DNA of 41,673 bases from assembly GCA_016929015.1 (NCBI GenBank), contig JAFGJQ010000374.1:1-41673 (forward strand), given 5' to 3'. Of this stretch, positions 31,810 through 41,130 are shown in pieces. The translations under genes and the position numbers were made by a program. The DNA comes from Phycisphaerae bacterium (lineage in GTDB: Bacteria; Planctomycetota; Phycisphaerae; UBA1845). Every line of letters starts with the position of its first letter. The stretch's first letter is position 1. The notes under the pieces were generated by a model. It was not told the DNA's origin. It searched no databases and saw only the letters and a program-made list of their open reading frames with translations.

Positions 31810-33924
31810 ATGCGCGACAAGGTGCGGACGATCGAGTGTGGATTAGTGCTGCTGATGCTGGGACTCATGACGGCAGGATGCCAGGCTCCGCCGCAGACGA
31901 AGCGAACGAGTCTTGTGGAGACGATCCACGGGGTGCAGGTCGCCGACCCGTACCGATGGCTGGAAGAAGACGAAAAGCCGGAAGTCCAGGCGTGGCTGGC
32001 CGCTCAGCGTCGATACGCCAGATCGTTCCTCGACGCAGACCCGCACCGCCCGCACCTGGAGAAGCGGCTGACGGAGTTGTTGACGTACACGCAAATCTCC
32101 CGGCCCGGCGTGTACAAAACGCGATACCTTTTCAGCAAGCGAGAGGGTAACCAGAACCAGGCGGTGATCTACGCGCGTGACGGAAGCCACACGGCACCCC
32201 CGCGGCCCATCCTCGACCCGAACACCTGGAGCGAGGACGGAACGGTGGCCCTGGACTGGATGCAGGCGACGCCGGACGCGTCGCTGATCGCATACGGCAA
32301 AAGCGAGGGCGGCTCGGAGAAGAGCACGCTCTACGTTCTCGACGTGGCATCGGGGCGACACCTGGACGACGTCATTCCGCACACGCGATACAGCAGCATT
32401 GCCTGGGACCCGGACTACAAGGGATTCCTCTACACCCGCTATCCCGAACCGGGCACGGTGTCCGAAGGCGACGAGAACTACCACAAGAAACTCTACCACC
32501 ACCGCCTGGGCGACAACTGGCGCAACGACCCGCCGGTCATCGGCGACCTGCGAACAAAGGAGGAGATGCTGAACGTCTCGCTCACCTCCGACAGCCGATA
32601 CGTCACGCTTGGCCGGACGGTGGACTGGGCAAAGAACGACCTGTACATCCGGCCGGCGGGCTCCAGTGAGCCCTTCCGGCCGATCGTCGAGGGGCAGGAC
32701 GGCCTGACCGGCGGCGACACGTACGACGGCATGCTCTACCTGAAAACCAGCGTGGGGGCGCCGCGCTATCGCATCGTCCGCGCCCCCGTGGAGCAACCGG
32801 GGCCGGAACACTGGACGGACGTCATTCCACAGCAGCGCGGCGTCATTGAAGGCTTCTCGATCATCGGCGGGAAGCTTTTCGTGACCCTCTCGGAGGACGT
32901 GCATTCCCGGCTGCTCATGTACTCGCTGGACGGAATCCTTCTGAAGGAGTTCGACCTGCCCACGCTGGGCAGTGCCGGAGGCGTGAACGGCGAGCCCGAC
33001 GGCGATGAGATGTTCTTCTCGTTCCAGTCCTTCGTGTATCCGCCGACGAACTACCGGTACCAGATCAGCACCGACACGCTGGAAACGCTGGAGCAGGCAG
33101 AGGTCGACGCAGACTTCACGCAGTTCCGGACCGAACAGGTGTGGTATACCTCCAAGGATGGCACCCAGGTGCCCATGTTCATCATCAGCCGCAAAGATCT
33201 GGAGCGCAACGGCGACAACCCGACCCTGCTGTACGGCTACGGCGGGTTTGACGTCAGCATCACGCCGGGGTTCTCCACGCGACAGGTCCCGTGGCTGGAG
33301 GCCGGCGGCGTCTTCGCCATCGCAAACATCCGCGGCGGCGGTGAGTTCGGCAAGGAATGGCACGAGGCGGGCCGGCTGGAGAAGAAGCAGAACGTCTACG
33401 ACGACTTCATCGCCGCCGCGGAGACACTCATCCGACTCCGCTACACGCGCCCCCAGCGGCTGGCCATCATGGGCGGCAGCAACGGCGGACTGCTCGTCGG
33501 GGCGTGCCTGGTGCAGCGGCCCGACCTGTTCCAGGCGGTGGTCTGCGCGGTGCCGCTGCTGGACATGGTCCGCTATCACCAATTTGCGATCGCCCGGCTA
33601 TGGATACCGGAGTACGGCACGGCCGAGGACCCGGAGCAGTTTCAATGGCTCTACGCGTACTCGCCCTACCACCACGTGAAGGACGGCGTGGACTACCCGT
33701 CCGTGCTGCTGACCACCGGTGCCTCGGACAGCCGCGTGCAGCCGATGCACGCCTTCAAGATGACCGCCGCCCTGCAACATGCCACCAGCGGCAAACGGCC
33801 GATCCTGCTGCGCGTGGAGGAAAAAGCCGGCCACGGCCAGGGCAAACCGCTGGCCAAGCGAATCGAGGAAGCCGTCGACACCTGGGCATACCTGATGACG
33901 CAGTTGGGCGTGCCGGCGAAGTAA
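31810..33924 (+). CDS. Prolyl oligopeptidase (S9A) lipoprotein
   Basis: The product is 704 residues. The leader ends LMTAGC, a clear lipobox with Cys at residue 24, so the mature enzyme should be anchored in an envelope membrane. It has the S9A layout: an N-terminal segment with HGVQVADPYRWLEE, a beta-propeller (about residues 105-430), then an alpha/beta-hydrolase domain. GYGGFDVSITP and NIRGGGEFG are S9A signatures; the catalytic triad is Ser in MGGSNGG, Asp in GASDSRV and His in KAGHGQG. It cleaves after proline in short peptides, here presumably outside the cytoplasm. It stands alone and converges with the ABC/SPFH operon. Confidence 0.95.
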   Translation: MRDKVRTIECGLVLLMLGLMTAGCQAPPQTKRTSLVETIHGVQVADPYRWLEEDEKPEVQAWLAAQRRYARSFLDADPHRPHLEKRLTELLTYTQISRPGVYKTRYLFSKREGNQNQAVIYARDGSHTAPPRPILDPNTWSEDGTVALDWMQATPDASLIAYGKSEGGSEKSTLYVLDVASGRHLDDVIPHTRYSSIAWDPDYKGFLYTRYPEPGTVSEGDENYHKKLYHHRLGDNWRNDPPVIGDLRTKEEMLNVSLTSDSRYVTLGRTVDWAKNDLYIRPAGSSEPFRPIVEGQDGLTGGDTYDGMLYLKTSVGAPRYRIVRAPVEQPGPEHWTDVIPQQRGVIEGFSIIGGKLFVTLSEDVHSRLLMYSLDGILLKEFDLPTLGSAGGVNGEPDGDEMFFSFQSFVYPPTNYRYQISTDTLETLEQAEVDADFTQFRTEQVWYTSKDGTQVPMFIISRKDLERNGDNPTLLYGYGGFDVSITPGFSTRQVPWLEAGGVFAIANIRGGGEFGKEWHEAGRLEKKQNVYDDFIAAAETLIRLRYTRPQRLAIMGGSNGGLLVGACLVQRPDLFQAVVCAVPLLDMVRYHQFAIARLWIPEYGTAEDPEQFQWLYAYSPYHHVKDGVDYPSVLLTTGASDSRVQPMHAFKMTAALQHATSGKRPILLRVEEKAGHGQGKPLAKRIEEAVDTWAYLMTQLGVPAK

Positions 33925-33936
33925 TCGCCGAGCGTC

Positions 33937-33972
33937 GGAGGGCACGACGGGGCCTCGTCCCATGCGCCCTCC
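33937..33972. terminator. Candidate bidirectional terminator between convergent genes
   Basis: GGAGGGC (33937-33943) pairs with GCCCTCC (33966-33972) around an inner partly self-paired loop, placed between the two convergent stops at 33924 and 33982. No T-run is present. Confidence 0.45.
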
Positions 33973-33981
33973 CGCGGCCGC

Positions 33982-35958
33982 CTATTGACTGAAGTCCCGC
34001 GTGCCCTCGGAGTCCACGTCGCGGACGGGCTCGCGCTCTTTGGGTCGGCGCTGGCGGGCCTCTTCCATGCCGGGCGGAATGCGGAACGCCTTTTCCACGT
34101 CCCAGCCCTCGAACTCGCAGATTTCCTTGAACACCGGCAGCAGGTCGTCATACACGTCCTGCCGCACCTCCAGATCGAGACCTTCCCAGAGACGATGCTT
34201 CATGTAGCTGGAATTGCTCGGAAGCTGCATGAAGATCGCAACCCAGTCCCGAAGCATCCGGGGGAACGGCTGAAGCATGCGGCGTTCGTTCGGGTCCGTG
34301 CTGGGATCCTCCGAATACTTCTTGTGCACCCACTTCGCCCGCGCCAGGGCGGCCTCGAAACCGTCGGCGTTGCCTAGGCTCAACTGGCTTAGGGCCCGAT
34401 CCAGCAGCGACCCGATGGCCGCCGTGGCCGACCGCGAGGTTTCAGCCGCTTCCCGCCAGATGCTGAACACAAACGTCTCCAGCGGCTGGATGTATTGCGG
34501 CTTCGTCTCACCCGTGTCCTGGTCCACGTCGTAGTCCCGCAGGTACTCGTAGTAGTACCGGGCGCGGGCCATGGACCGGACGTCGCCCTCGAAGTACAAG
34601 TCCCGGATCGCATTTCGCAGGAAGTTGACGTGCCCGGTCCAGTACCGCGGGCCGGACGTCCCTTCGCGGAACTCCGGGTCGTCGGCATCCTGCTGCTTTC
34701 CGATTTCCAGGGCAGTTTCATGCGTGTGATCGATGAAGCGGAGGTCCGGCAGGATGTTGATGAACGAGTTGAACGGCTCGTCAAAGTCCGGCTCGATAAT
34801 GTAGCGGCCGCGTTGCACGGTATTCTGCATGGCAAACATGATAAATCGGGCCGTATTCATGGCATCCGAGGGATCGAGCTTTTTGACGCCCCGAGTGACC
34901 TCATCGCCCAGCGTCGCCCAATACAGGGTCTGGCCGAACGGCGTCCGCCAGTCCGCGGGCCCGTACTTCTCCATGAGATGGAGCATCCACTTGGGATCCA
35001 TGCGGAACTGCGCGTGCAGCTCACGAGCCCGCAGGGAGGCCAGGAGCCGGTCACGGGCGTCGACGGCACGCTCGTCTTGCAGAACCGCGAGGCGTTTGTT
35101 GGTCGTTTCTTGCGTCGCCTCGTCCACTTCCTTTCGCAGGCGTCGCACCTCCGCCTGCGGGCGCATGTAGCGGGCGACGAAATCCAGCAGACGGGCATCG
35201 GGGTTCAACCCGACCTTTCCGAGCCGCTGCACCAGCGCCGCCACCTGGGGATCCGCGGCAATCAGGGCCTCCACGTCGGGGTCGGCCTCGGCCACTGGCC
35301 GGAACCACTCGATTTCCTCCTCTTCGGTCAGCGTGGGCGGCTTGGCCCCGAGCACCCTTTCCATCTGGACGGCCAGCGCCCGTTTATAGTCGTAGTGGTG
35401 GTCGTCCGTCATCTCGCCGATTTTGTGCCAGAAGATGTAGGCCAGTTCCTTGTAGAGGCCGTTCGATTTGGGATTGTAGATCAGCCCTTGGTCGCGGATC
35501 AGCCGGATGCCGTTCTGCACCCACTTCCAGCGGCCCTCCGCGGTATATTCGCACACGGAGATGTTGTAGGCCTGGTTCCAGGCGTTGTACTGCCAGACCT
35601 TGTCAAACTGCGGGGCCAGCTTGCACAGCCAACTGGACAGTTGCATCAATTCAAAGAAGCGGCCGTCCTGCTTTAACTCTTCCGCCCGGCCGAAGCCCAC
35701 CACGATGGCCAGGCCCCGCAACGTGCCCATCTGCGTCACCAGCGAAATGTCGGCCGGCAGCGTCCCGATCTGATGGGGGTCGATGATCAGCTCGTAGTCC
35801 TTCCGAATCTGGTTGATGGGCCCGACCAGCAATGCGGCCCCGATCACGGCGGCTAAGGCGCCCGCGACCGCCCCCGTCTGGATCAGCCAATCACGCCGCT
35901 GCGCCCGCTCCCGCAGGCGGAGGTATTCCGGAACGCGGATGGGACCGTGCACCGACAT
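33982..35958 (-). CDS. Large membrane-anchored protein of unknown function in the ABC/SPFH operon
   Basis: The product is 658 residues from the ATG at 35958, which follows the permease stop after one base. A basic N-terminus (YLRLRERAQRRDW) leads into one transmembrane helix (about residues 24-46, GAVAGALAAVIGAALLVGPI), so the remaining about 610 residues lie outside the cytoplasm. They are mostly helical, with many aromatic residues and long charged helices (about 270-320, EVRRLRKEVDEATQETTNKR). Tetratricopeptide-like packing is possible but not clear. I recognise no catalytic motif. As last gene of a tightly packed operon with an ABC ATPase, its permease and SPFH proteins, it is likely the extracytoplasmic partner of that complex. 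Confidence 0.8.
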   Translation of the reverse strand: MSVHGPIRVPEYLRLRERAQRRDWLIQTGAVAGALAAVIGAALLVGPINQIRKDYELIIDPHQIGTLPADISLVTQMGTLRGLAIVVGFGRAEELKQDGRFFELMQLSSWLCKLAPQFDKVWQYNAWNQAYNISVCEYTAEGRWKWVQNGIRLIRDQGLIYNPKSNGLYKELAYIFWHKIGEMTDDHHYDYKRALAVQMERVLGAKPPTLTEEEEIEWFRPVAEADPDVEALIAADPQVAALVQRLGKVGLNPDARLLDFVARYMRPQAEVRRLRKEVDEATQETTNKRLAVLQDERAVDARDRLLASLRARELHAQFRMDPKWMLHLMEKYGPADWRTPFGQTLYWATLGDEVTRGVKKLDPSDAMNTARFIMFAMQNTVQRGRYIIEPDFDEPFNSFINILPDLRFIDHTHETALEIGKQQDADDPEFREGTSGPRYWTGHVNFLRNAIRDLYFEGDVRSMARARYYYEYLRDYDVDQDTGETKPQYIQPLETFVFSIWREAAETSRSATAAIGSLLDRALSQLSLGNADGFEAALARAKWVHKKYSEDPSTDPNERRMLQPFPRMLRDWVAIFMQLPSNSSYMKHRLWEGLDLEVRQDVYDDLLPVFKEICEFEGWDVEKAFRIPPGMEEARQRRPKEREPVRDVDSEGTRDFSQ

Positions 35959-35959
35959 C

Positions 35960-37384
35960 TCAGATCGACACCTCCGACACTTCACGGAAGTGGAACATCA
36001 GGCAGGCGGCCAGAAGCACAATCCCGGTCTGCACCACGCCCAGCATGCCCAGTCCCTGGAGCACCCACATCAACGTCACGTTTCGCCCGTCCACAAACGT
36101 GTTCACGGCGTCAAACGACGGGAAGTTCGGAATCACGAACAGAATCACCCGCAGGATCAGGCCGAACCCCGCCTGGAACATCCCCTCCAGCCCTTCCGCA
36201 CCCAGGTACTGGATGGACTCGCCGATGAAGCCGCGGAACTCCGCCAGCACGTACACCGTCAGGGACACCAGAATGGCCACGGGGAACGAAAACACCGTGC
36301 TCGCCGCCAGACCCAACGCGGCCAGAAACATGAGTTTGAACAGGATCAACGCCAGCACCCGCACCAGATTGCCTTCAAACGACCCCACGCCGAACATCAC
36401 CTCGACCGGGGTCGTCGGCTCCAGCCGTATGACGAACGGCCGCACCTGCTCGTACGGATGGTCCAGGTCAACGAGAATCGGCTGTTGGTCCGCGGAGAGC
36501 ACGTAGTTCAGGAAGTAGATGCGCAGCGTGTGGTCTTCCGCCACGGTGCCGGCCGGCACGGAGAACGTGTGAAACCGGTCGTGCGCGTCGCGCCGCAGCA
36601 TCTGGTACGGCTGAACCTTCTCCGGATCACCGATGAGCCAGTACGACCGGACGATCTCATCCGGCGGATAGTTCGTGGCCATCGCCTTGTAGCGAATCTG
36701 GATGGTCTTGTCCGCACTGCGGTCGCAACGAACGTTCTGGAACAGAAACTCCCGGGTGCCGCCCGGATTCACGGTACGCCACGACTGCTCCTCCTCCATC
36801 CGGAGCTTGGCAATCTCCTCCTTCTCGTTTACGTCGCCTCGGCTCCCGTAATACCCCTCCTCCTTCCGGCGTTCATACCTCTCCCGAGCGGCGCGTTCGA
36901 ACAGCTTCGTGGGCAGCTCCACCGCCGCCTGATGTCGCGCGGCAAACACCTGGTCCGTCAGCTTCTGACGGTCCAGCGCGTCCCGCGGCGGCTGGGACAC
37001 CGCGATGTAGTGAGCCATCCCACAAATGCCCGCCCCCGCCAGAAGCAGCAGCAGCGCGTCGAACAGCACGATGCCGAACCATTTGCCCAGAACATACTGC
37101 CAGCGCGGCAGCGGCTTGGTCATCAGGAAGAAAATCTGTCGCTGCACCAGCTCGTCCGACAGCGACCGCGACATGAAAAGCGTCAGCAGCGCCATCAGAA
37201 GCGAAACCGCGCTGAGCGAGTACACCAAGAAAGCCTGGATCGCCCCGCTCACCGTGCCGTCGCCGCGCGCCACAAACGGCAGCCCGAAAATCAACAGCGC
37301 CAACAGGCAGATGAAGAACATGGCGATCTTCATCCGGATGGCCTCGGACACCATGTGGCGGGCGACGGCCCAGATGCTAGTCAC
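35960..37384 (-). CDS. ABC transporter permease with large extracytoplasmic domain
   Basis: The product is 474 residues from a GTG at 37384 that overlaps the ATPase gene by 8 bases. Helices near the start (AMFFICLLALLIFGLPFV; AFLVYSLSAVSLLMALLTLF; FGIVLFDALLLLLAGAGI) are followed by a soluble domain of about 200 residues, with a charged helix (FERAARERYERRKEEGYYG) and a beta-rich part. Further helices (VLALILFKLMFLAALGLAA and the C-terminal end) close the protein. This is the ABC-2-type plan with an inserted periplasmic domain, as in exporters and membrane-remodelling ABC systems. It partners with the ATPase upstream and probably with the unknown protein downstream. The substrate is unknown. 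Confidence 0.85.
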   Translation of the reverse strand: MTSIWAVARHMVSEAIRMKIAMFFICLLALLIFGLPFVARGDGTVSGAIQAFLVYSLSAVSLLMALLTLFMSRSLSDELVQRQIFFLMTKPLPRWQYVLGKWFGIVLFDALLLLLAGAGICGMAHYIAVSQPPRDALDRQKLTDQVFAARHQAAVELPTKLFERAARERYERRKEEGYYGSRGDVNEKEEIAKLRMEEEQSWRTVNPGGTREFLFQNVRCDRSADKTIQIRYKAMATNYPPDEIVRSYWLIGDPEKVQPYQMLRRDAHDRFHTFSVPAGTVAEDHTLRIYFLNYVLSADQQPILVDLDHPYEQVRPFVIRLEPTTPVEVMFGVGSFEGNLVRVLALILFKLMFLAALGLAASTVFSFPVAILVSLTVYVLAEFRGFIGESIQYLGAEGLEGMFQAGFGLILRVILFVIPNFPSFDAVNTFVDGRNVTLMWVLQGLGMLGVVQTGIVLLAACLMFHFREVSEVSI

Positions 37385-38579
37385 GATGGTCGGACCTCTT
37401 GTCCGGCTCGGACAACAGGGAGTCAATCACACTGCGGTCCGCCTCGATCGCCTCGCGGGGACCCGCGGGCGGGGCAGGCTTCTCTTCCTCCGCTTCCGAT
37501 CCGTCACGCACCGGCTCCGGTTCGCGGGCCAGCAACGATTCCAGCACGTCGTCGGCCGGACCCGTCGGTGCCGCCGGCACTTCCGCGACCTCCACCGGCC
37601 CCGGCTCCGGGACCCGCCGATCCGCGGCGCGGACCAGCTCGTCCACCAGCGCCTCGCCTTCGTCACGCGGACCGAGGAAATCCGGCATGGCCCCGGACGC
37701 CCGGGCCCCGGACGTGGCCACGTTCGCCACCTGGGCCTCATGCACGATCCGCAGGAAGATCGTCTCCAGGCGCTCCGCCGGTGAACTGACCTCGATCAGG
37801 TCCTTCTCCTCTTCCAGGCGGATGACGTTGCGGATGCGTTCAATCGTCTCCGGCGCCAGCCGCGGCGCGATAATCTGTGTGCGCTCCGTCTGACGCAGCA
37901 GTTCCTTCACGCGCCCCCCCTGACGCTGCTGACCGCCGTACAGAATGCTCACGCGGTCACACACGTCCTCCACGTCGGCCAGCAGGTGGCTGGACAGCAG
38001 AATGGTCTTGCCGCGGTTGCCCAATTCGCGGATCAGGTCCTTGATCTGCCGCGTGCCGATGGGATCCAGACCCGTCGTGGGCTCGTCGAGAATCAGGAAA
38101 TCCGGATCGTTGATGAGGGCCTGCGCCAGACCGATGCGCCGGGCCATGCCCTTGGAATACTCGCCCAGGCGGCGCCGGGCCTCGTGCTTGAGACCCACCA
38201 TCTCCAGCAGCCTCTCGGTACGCTCCCGGCGCACGTGCGACGGCAGGTGGAACAGCCGCCCGTAATAGTCGAGCGTTTCCCGGGCGTTCAGGAAACGATA
38301 CAGGTACGACTCTTCCGGCAGAAAGCCGATGCGGGCCTTGGTGGCCACGTCGGTCGGCGCCCGGCCGAACACGGCGATCTGACCGCGCGTGGGATACAGC
38401 AGACCCAGCAGCATCTTGATGGTCGTGCTTTTCCCCGAGCCGTTCGGGCCCAGAAGGCCGAACACCTCGCCCCGATGGATCTCCAGGTTCAGGTTCTTCA
38501 CGGCCTCCACTTTGGCCCGCCGCCAGAAGTCCTTGAACAGCTTGGTGAGCCCTACCGTTTGTACGACTGGGATTATCAT
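37377..38579 (-). CDS. ABC transporter ATP-binding protein with acidic C-terminal extension
   Basis: The product is 400 residues from the ATG at 38579. The nucleotide-binding domain has Walker A GPNGSGKST, Q-loop GFLPEES, the signature variant YSKGMARR (in place of LSGGQ), Walker B FLILDEPT and the H-loop SSH. This is the pattern of ABC-2/CcmA-type exporters. After about residue 290 the protein continues for about 110 residues rich in Ala, Pro and Glu, probably disordered, which may bind partners. The permease gene overlaps its 3' end by 8 bases. The HflK-like gene ends 41 bases upstream of its start, so the SPFH and ABC genes look like one operon. Confidence 0.92.
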   Translation of the reverse strand: MIIPVVQTVGLTKLFKDFWRRAKVEAVKNLNLEIHRGEVFGLLGPNGSGKSTTIKMLLGLLYPTRGQIAVFGRAPTDVATKARIGFLPEESYLYRFLNARETLDYYGRLFHLPSHVRRERTERLLEMVGLKHEARRRLGEYSKGMARRIGLAQALINDPDFLILDEPTTGLDPIGTRQIKDLIRELGNRGKTILLSSHLLADVEDVCDRVSILYGGQQRQGGRVKELLRQTERTQIIAPRLAPETIERIRNVIRLEEEKDLIEVSSPAERLETIFLRIVHEAQVANVATSGARASGAMPDFLGPRDEGEALVDELVRAADRRVPEPGPVEVAEVPAAPTGPADDVLESLLAREPEPVRDGSEAEEEKPAPPAGPREAIEADRSVIDSLLSEPDKRSDHRD

Positions 38580-38620
38580 GCGGATCCTTGTGAGACGCCG
38601 TCCCGCGATCTGACCGATGC

Positions 38621-40132
38621 CTAAACGGGCCCGCCGATGCGGCCCTGACTCGCCTTCCTCTTCCCTTCGAGTTCCTTCTGGATCTGCTTGATCTCGTCGA
38701 TCTTCCGCTGCTCGGGATCCGGCGGAACCATCAGCCGAATCTCGTCCGTCCCGCCGGGCACGGCGATCTTGGTGACCCCGTCGGAGTTCAGCAGTCGGAT
38801 CCACGTCTCTTGCCACAAACGGTTGATCAGCAGCTCCGGACTGCGGCGGAACTCGTCCAGCATCGCGTTGTAGACCTCCACGTCACCTGCGATCTCCTGC
38901 ACCGCCCGCGCATAGTACGCCCGGGCCTGCGAAATCCGGCTGCCCGCCTCTCCCGAAACACGCAGCCCCGGATCGGTGTTGATCTCGGCCCGCAGCCGCT
39001 CGATGTCCTCCGTCCGGCCGGCCTCCTTCGCCTCGATCCACTTCTCAACCCGCTGGCGAACGTACTCGAGGGCCGCTTCCGGCGTGCGTACGGGCATGGC
39101 CGGCACCTCCGGGAGAACGGACCCCGCCTCTGTTCCCGGGACCTGCGTCGCCGAGACGGCCCCGAAGGAACGCATCGAGACGCCGCCGCAGACCCGGTCG
39201 ATCAGAACACCCAGGGTCGCCTCGATGTCGTCGTCTCCGTTCCGCCGGGCGGCATCCTGCAGGTCAAACAGGCCCGCGAGGTACAGATGCGATTCCCCGG
39301 CCGCCTGTGTCAGCAGATTGTTGGCCTCCTTGCGGGCCTTCTGGATTTCCGCCGCCTTCTGGTTCTCCGCGATGGACACGTTGGCATACGCGCCGACGGT
39401 CTCCATGGGCACGGTCGTCTCCGGTTCCAGCGTGTCCACGCGAAGGCCCGTCTCCAGCCGCTCCAGCTCCTCGTTCATCTGACGCAAAACCTGGGAAGAC
39501 ATGTCCGCGGTGCGCTGTCGCGTGATCTCCTCCACCGTGTAGTTCGCCGCCACCTGGATCGCCGTGCTGTCGAGCAGGGATGTGATGATCGCCTGGGCCA
39601 CGTTTTTCTTGTCCGCCACGTGGCGGATGTACATCTCCAGGTCGGAGATGCCGTAGGTCACGGTCCATTTCACGTGAACCAGACCCTGGTCGGCCGTCAG
39701 CAGGGCGCCGTCCCGGGCGGGGTCCAGCGGCTTGCTGTAGAGTTTGGCCAGTTCGCTGATCGGCTTGCTCCGGTCGCCTTCCGGCGCATGAAAGTAATGG
39801 TCCCAGAGCTCCAGCGTGTTGCGCTGCTTCGTCGACAGCTCCACGACCTCGTCCACCGGGTAGGGGAAGGCCAACAGGAACCCCGGCTGGAACGGCCGGC
39901 CGTCGCGGCTCAGCTTCAGCTTGCCGAACCGGAAGATGACCGCTTCTTCGTTGTTGTCGACGATCTTGACGTTGGAGACCAGAAATACGATCGCCACCGC
40001 GATCATGATCAGCTTGAGAATCCGAAAGCTCGCCCGCAAGGCGTCCGCCAGCGACTGGTTCGCCGCGTCAAACGGCACGTCCTCCGGCCCGTCGCCGTGC
40101 GGATGATGGTGGTGATGATCATGTCCGCTCAT
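38621..40132 (-). CDS. HflK-like SPFH/band-7 membrane protein with His-rich N-terminus
   Basis: The product is 503 residues. It opens with HDHHHHHPHGDG, a possible metal-binding tag, then a transmembrane helix (about residues 37-57, ILKLIMIAVAIVFLVSNVKI). The SPFH domain follows (NEEAVIFRFGKL, GFLLAFPYPVDEV, VHVKWTVTYGI), then a long coiled-coil (ENQKAAEIQKARKEANNLL) typical of HflK. HflK and HflC form cage-like assemblies around the FtsH protease in other bacteria. It is longer than the usual about 420 residues through its C-terminal part. The start overlaps the HflC-like gene by ATGA, so the two are coupled. Confidence 0.88.
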   Translation of the reverse strand: MSGHDHHHHHPHGDGPEDVPFDAANQSLADALRASFRILKLIMIAVAIVFLVSNVKIVDNNEEAVIFRFGKLKLSRDGRPFQPGFLLAFPYPVDEVVELSTKQRNTLELWDHYFHAPEGDRSKPISELAKLYSKPLDPARDGALLTADQGLVHVKWTVTYGISDLEMYIRHVADKKNVAQAIITSLLDSTAIQVAANYTVEEITRQRTADMSSQVLRQMNEELERLETGLRVDTLEPETTVPMETVGAYANVSIAENQKAAEIQKARKEANNLLTQAAGESHLYLAGLFDLQDAARRNGDDDIEATLGVLIDRVCGGVSMRSFGAVSATQVPGTEAGSVLPEVPAMPVRTPEAALEYVRQRVEKWIEAKEAGRTEDIERLRAEINTDPGLRVSGEAGSRISQARAYYARAVQEIAGDVEVYNAMLDEFRRSPELLINRLWQETWIRLLNSDGVTKIAVPGGTDEIRLMVPPDPEQRKIDEIKQIQKELEGKRKASQGRIGGPV

Positions 40133-41088
40133 GGTCCCGGCACCTCCCCGACCGGCTTCGCCTCCGCCGCATCCAGATCCAGCTTCAGACCCTTCGCGGG
40201 GGCCATGCGCTGCTCCGCGTCAAACAAGTCGGCCGGAATGGTGTTCGTATCGAAGATCAAGGTCATCCGGTTGGAGAGCGTCTCCTCCAGGGCGCGCAGC
40301 TTGTCGAGGAAGATCCGAAGCTCCGGATACTCGGCAAAGCTGCGATAGATCTCACCCACCCGGCGCCGCCCCTCCGCCTCGATGGAGTCCACGTTGAACT
40401 GGGCCGCCGCCATGATCAGCTCGTTCTTCCGCTTGGCTTCAGACAGAATCTCCTGGGCCTTGGCCTTGCCTTCGGCCTCGTAACGAGTGGCCCGCCGATT
40501 CTGTTCGGCCTTCATGTATTCGAAGATGGTCTTCGTCACGTCGGCGGGAAGCCCCAGCTTCTTGATGCCGAAGAAACGGATCTCCACGCCGAATTCCTTC
40601 CTCGCCTCGGCCGCCACCAGATCCATCATCTTCTTCTCGATCTGCGGCAGCTTGCGCTCCTGCGGGTCCGTCGAGACGAACTCGGCAAAACGGTGCTGCC
40701 CGATCACCGCCTTCTTGTGCGTCCGGATCTTCGTGCGCAGCGCCGCCTCCGCCTCCGTCTCGTCCGGGTAGGCCGTGTGGAACAGCTTCGGGTCCGCCAC
40801 CCGCCAGCCGGTGTACGTGGTCACCGTCACGTTCTTTCCGTCGGCGGTGGGCGTCTCCTCCACCATGTCCTCCAGGATCCGGATTCGCCGATCGAATTTC
40901 ACGGGGTCCTGGATCGGCCAGGGCAGCCTCCAATACAAGCCCGCCTGCGTGATGGGCTCGTCACTCATCCGCCCGAACGTTTTGAGGACGGCCACCTCCG
41001 TGGTCCGGACCTGAAAGCAACACATGTACACCCCGAGAACGACGACCAGGGCAATCCCCGCCAGGACGCTGGGTAAACGACTGGGCAT
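40129..41088 (-). CDS. HflC-like SPFH/band-7 membrane protein
   Basis: The product is 319 residues. An N-terminal signal anchor (LPSVLAGIALVVVLGVYMCCF) places the SPFH domain outside the cytoplasm: QVRTTEVAVLKTFGR, GLYWRLPWPIQDPVKFDRR, VEIRFFGIKKLGLP. A coiled-coil (MKAEQNRRATRYEAEGKAKA) follows, as in HflC. It has AAGGAG upstream of its ATG and overlaps the HflK-like gene by 4 bases. In E. coli hflK precedes hflC; here the HflC-like gene comes first and is itself preceded by another SPFH-like gene. FtsH is not in the window, so action on FtsH is not shown. Confidence 0.9.
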   Translation of the reverse strand: MPSRLPSVLAGIALVVVLGVYMCCFQVRTTEVAVLKTFGRMSDEPITQAGLYWRLPWPIQDPVKFDRRIRILEDMVEETPTADGKNVTVTTYTGWRVADPKLFHTAYPDETEAEAALRTKIRTHKKAVIGQHRFAEFVSTDPQERKLPQIEKKMMDLVAAEARKEFGVEIRFFGIKKLGLPADVTKTIFEYMKAEQNRRATRYEAEGKAKAQEILSEAKRKNELIMAAAQFNVDSIEAEGRRRVGEIYRSFAEYPELRIFLDKLRALEETLSNRMTLIFDTNTIPADLFDAEQRMAPAKGLKLDLDAAEAKPVGEVPGP

Positions 41089-41130
41089 GGCTTGACGATC
41101 TCCTTCTGCGTGGCATCAGACCCGACGCCG

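Noticed and set aside
35813-37789. Plus-strand frame of 658 codons over the permease and ATPase genes
   Set aside because: It is His/Arg/Pro-rich and lies opposite well-defined transmembrane and ATPase motifs; no ribosome site.
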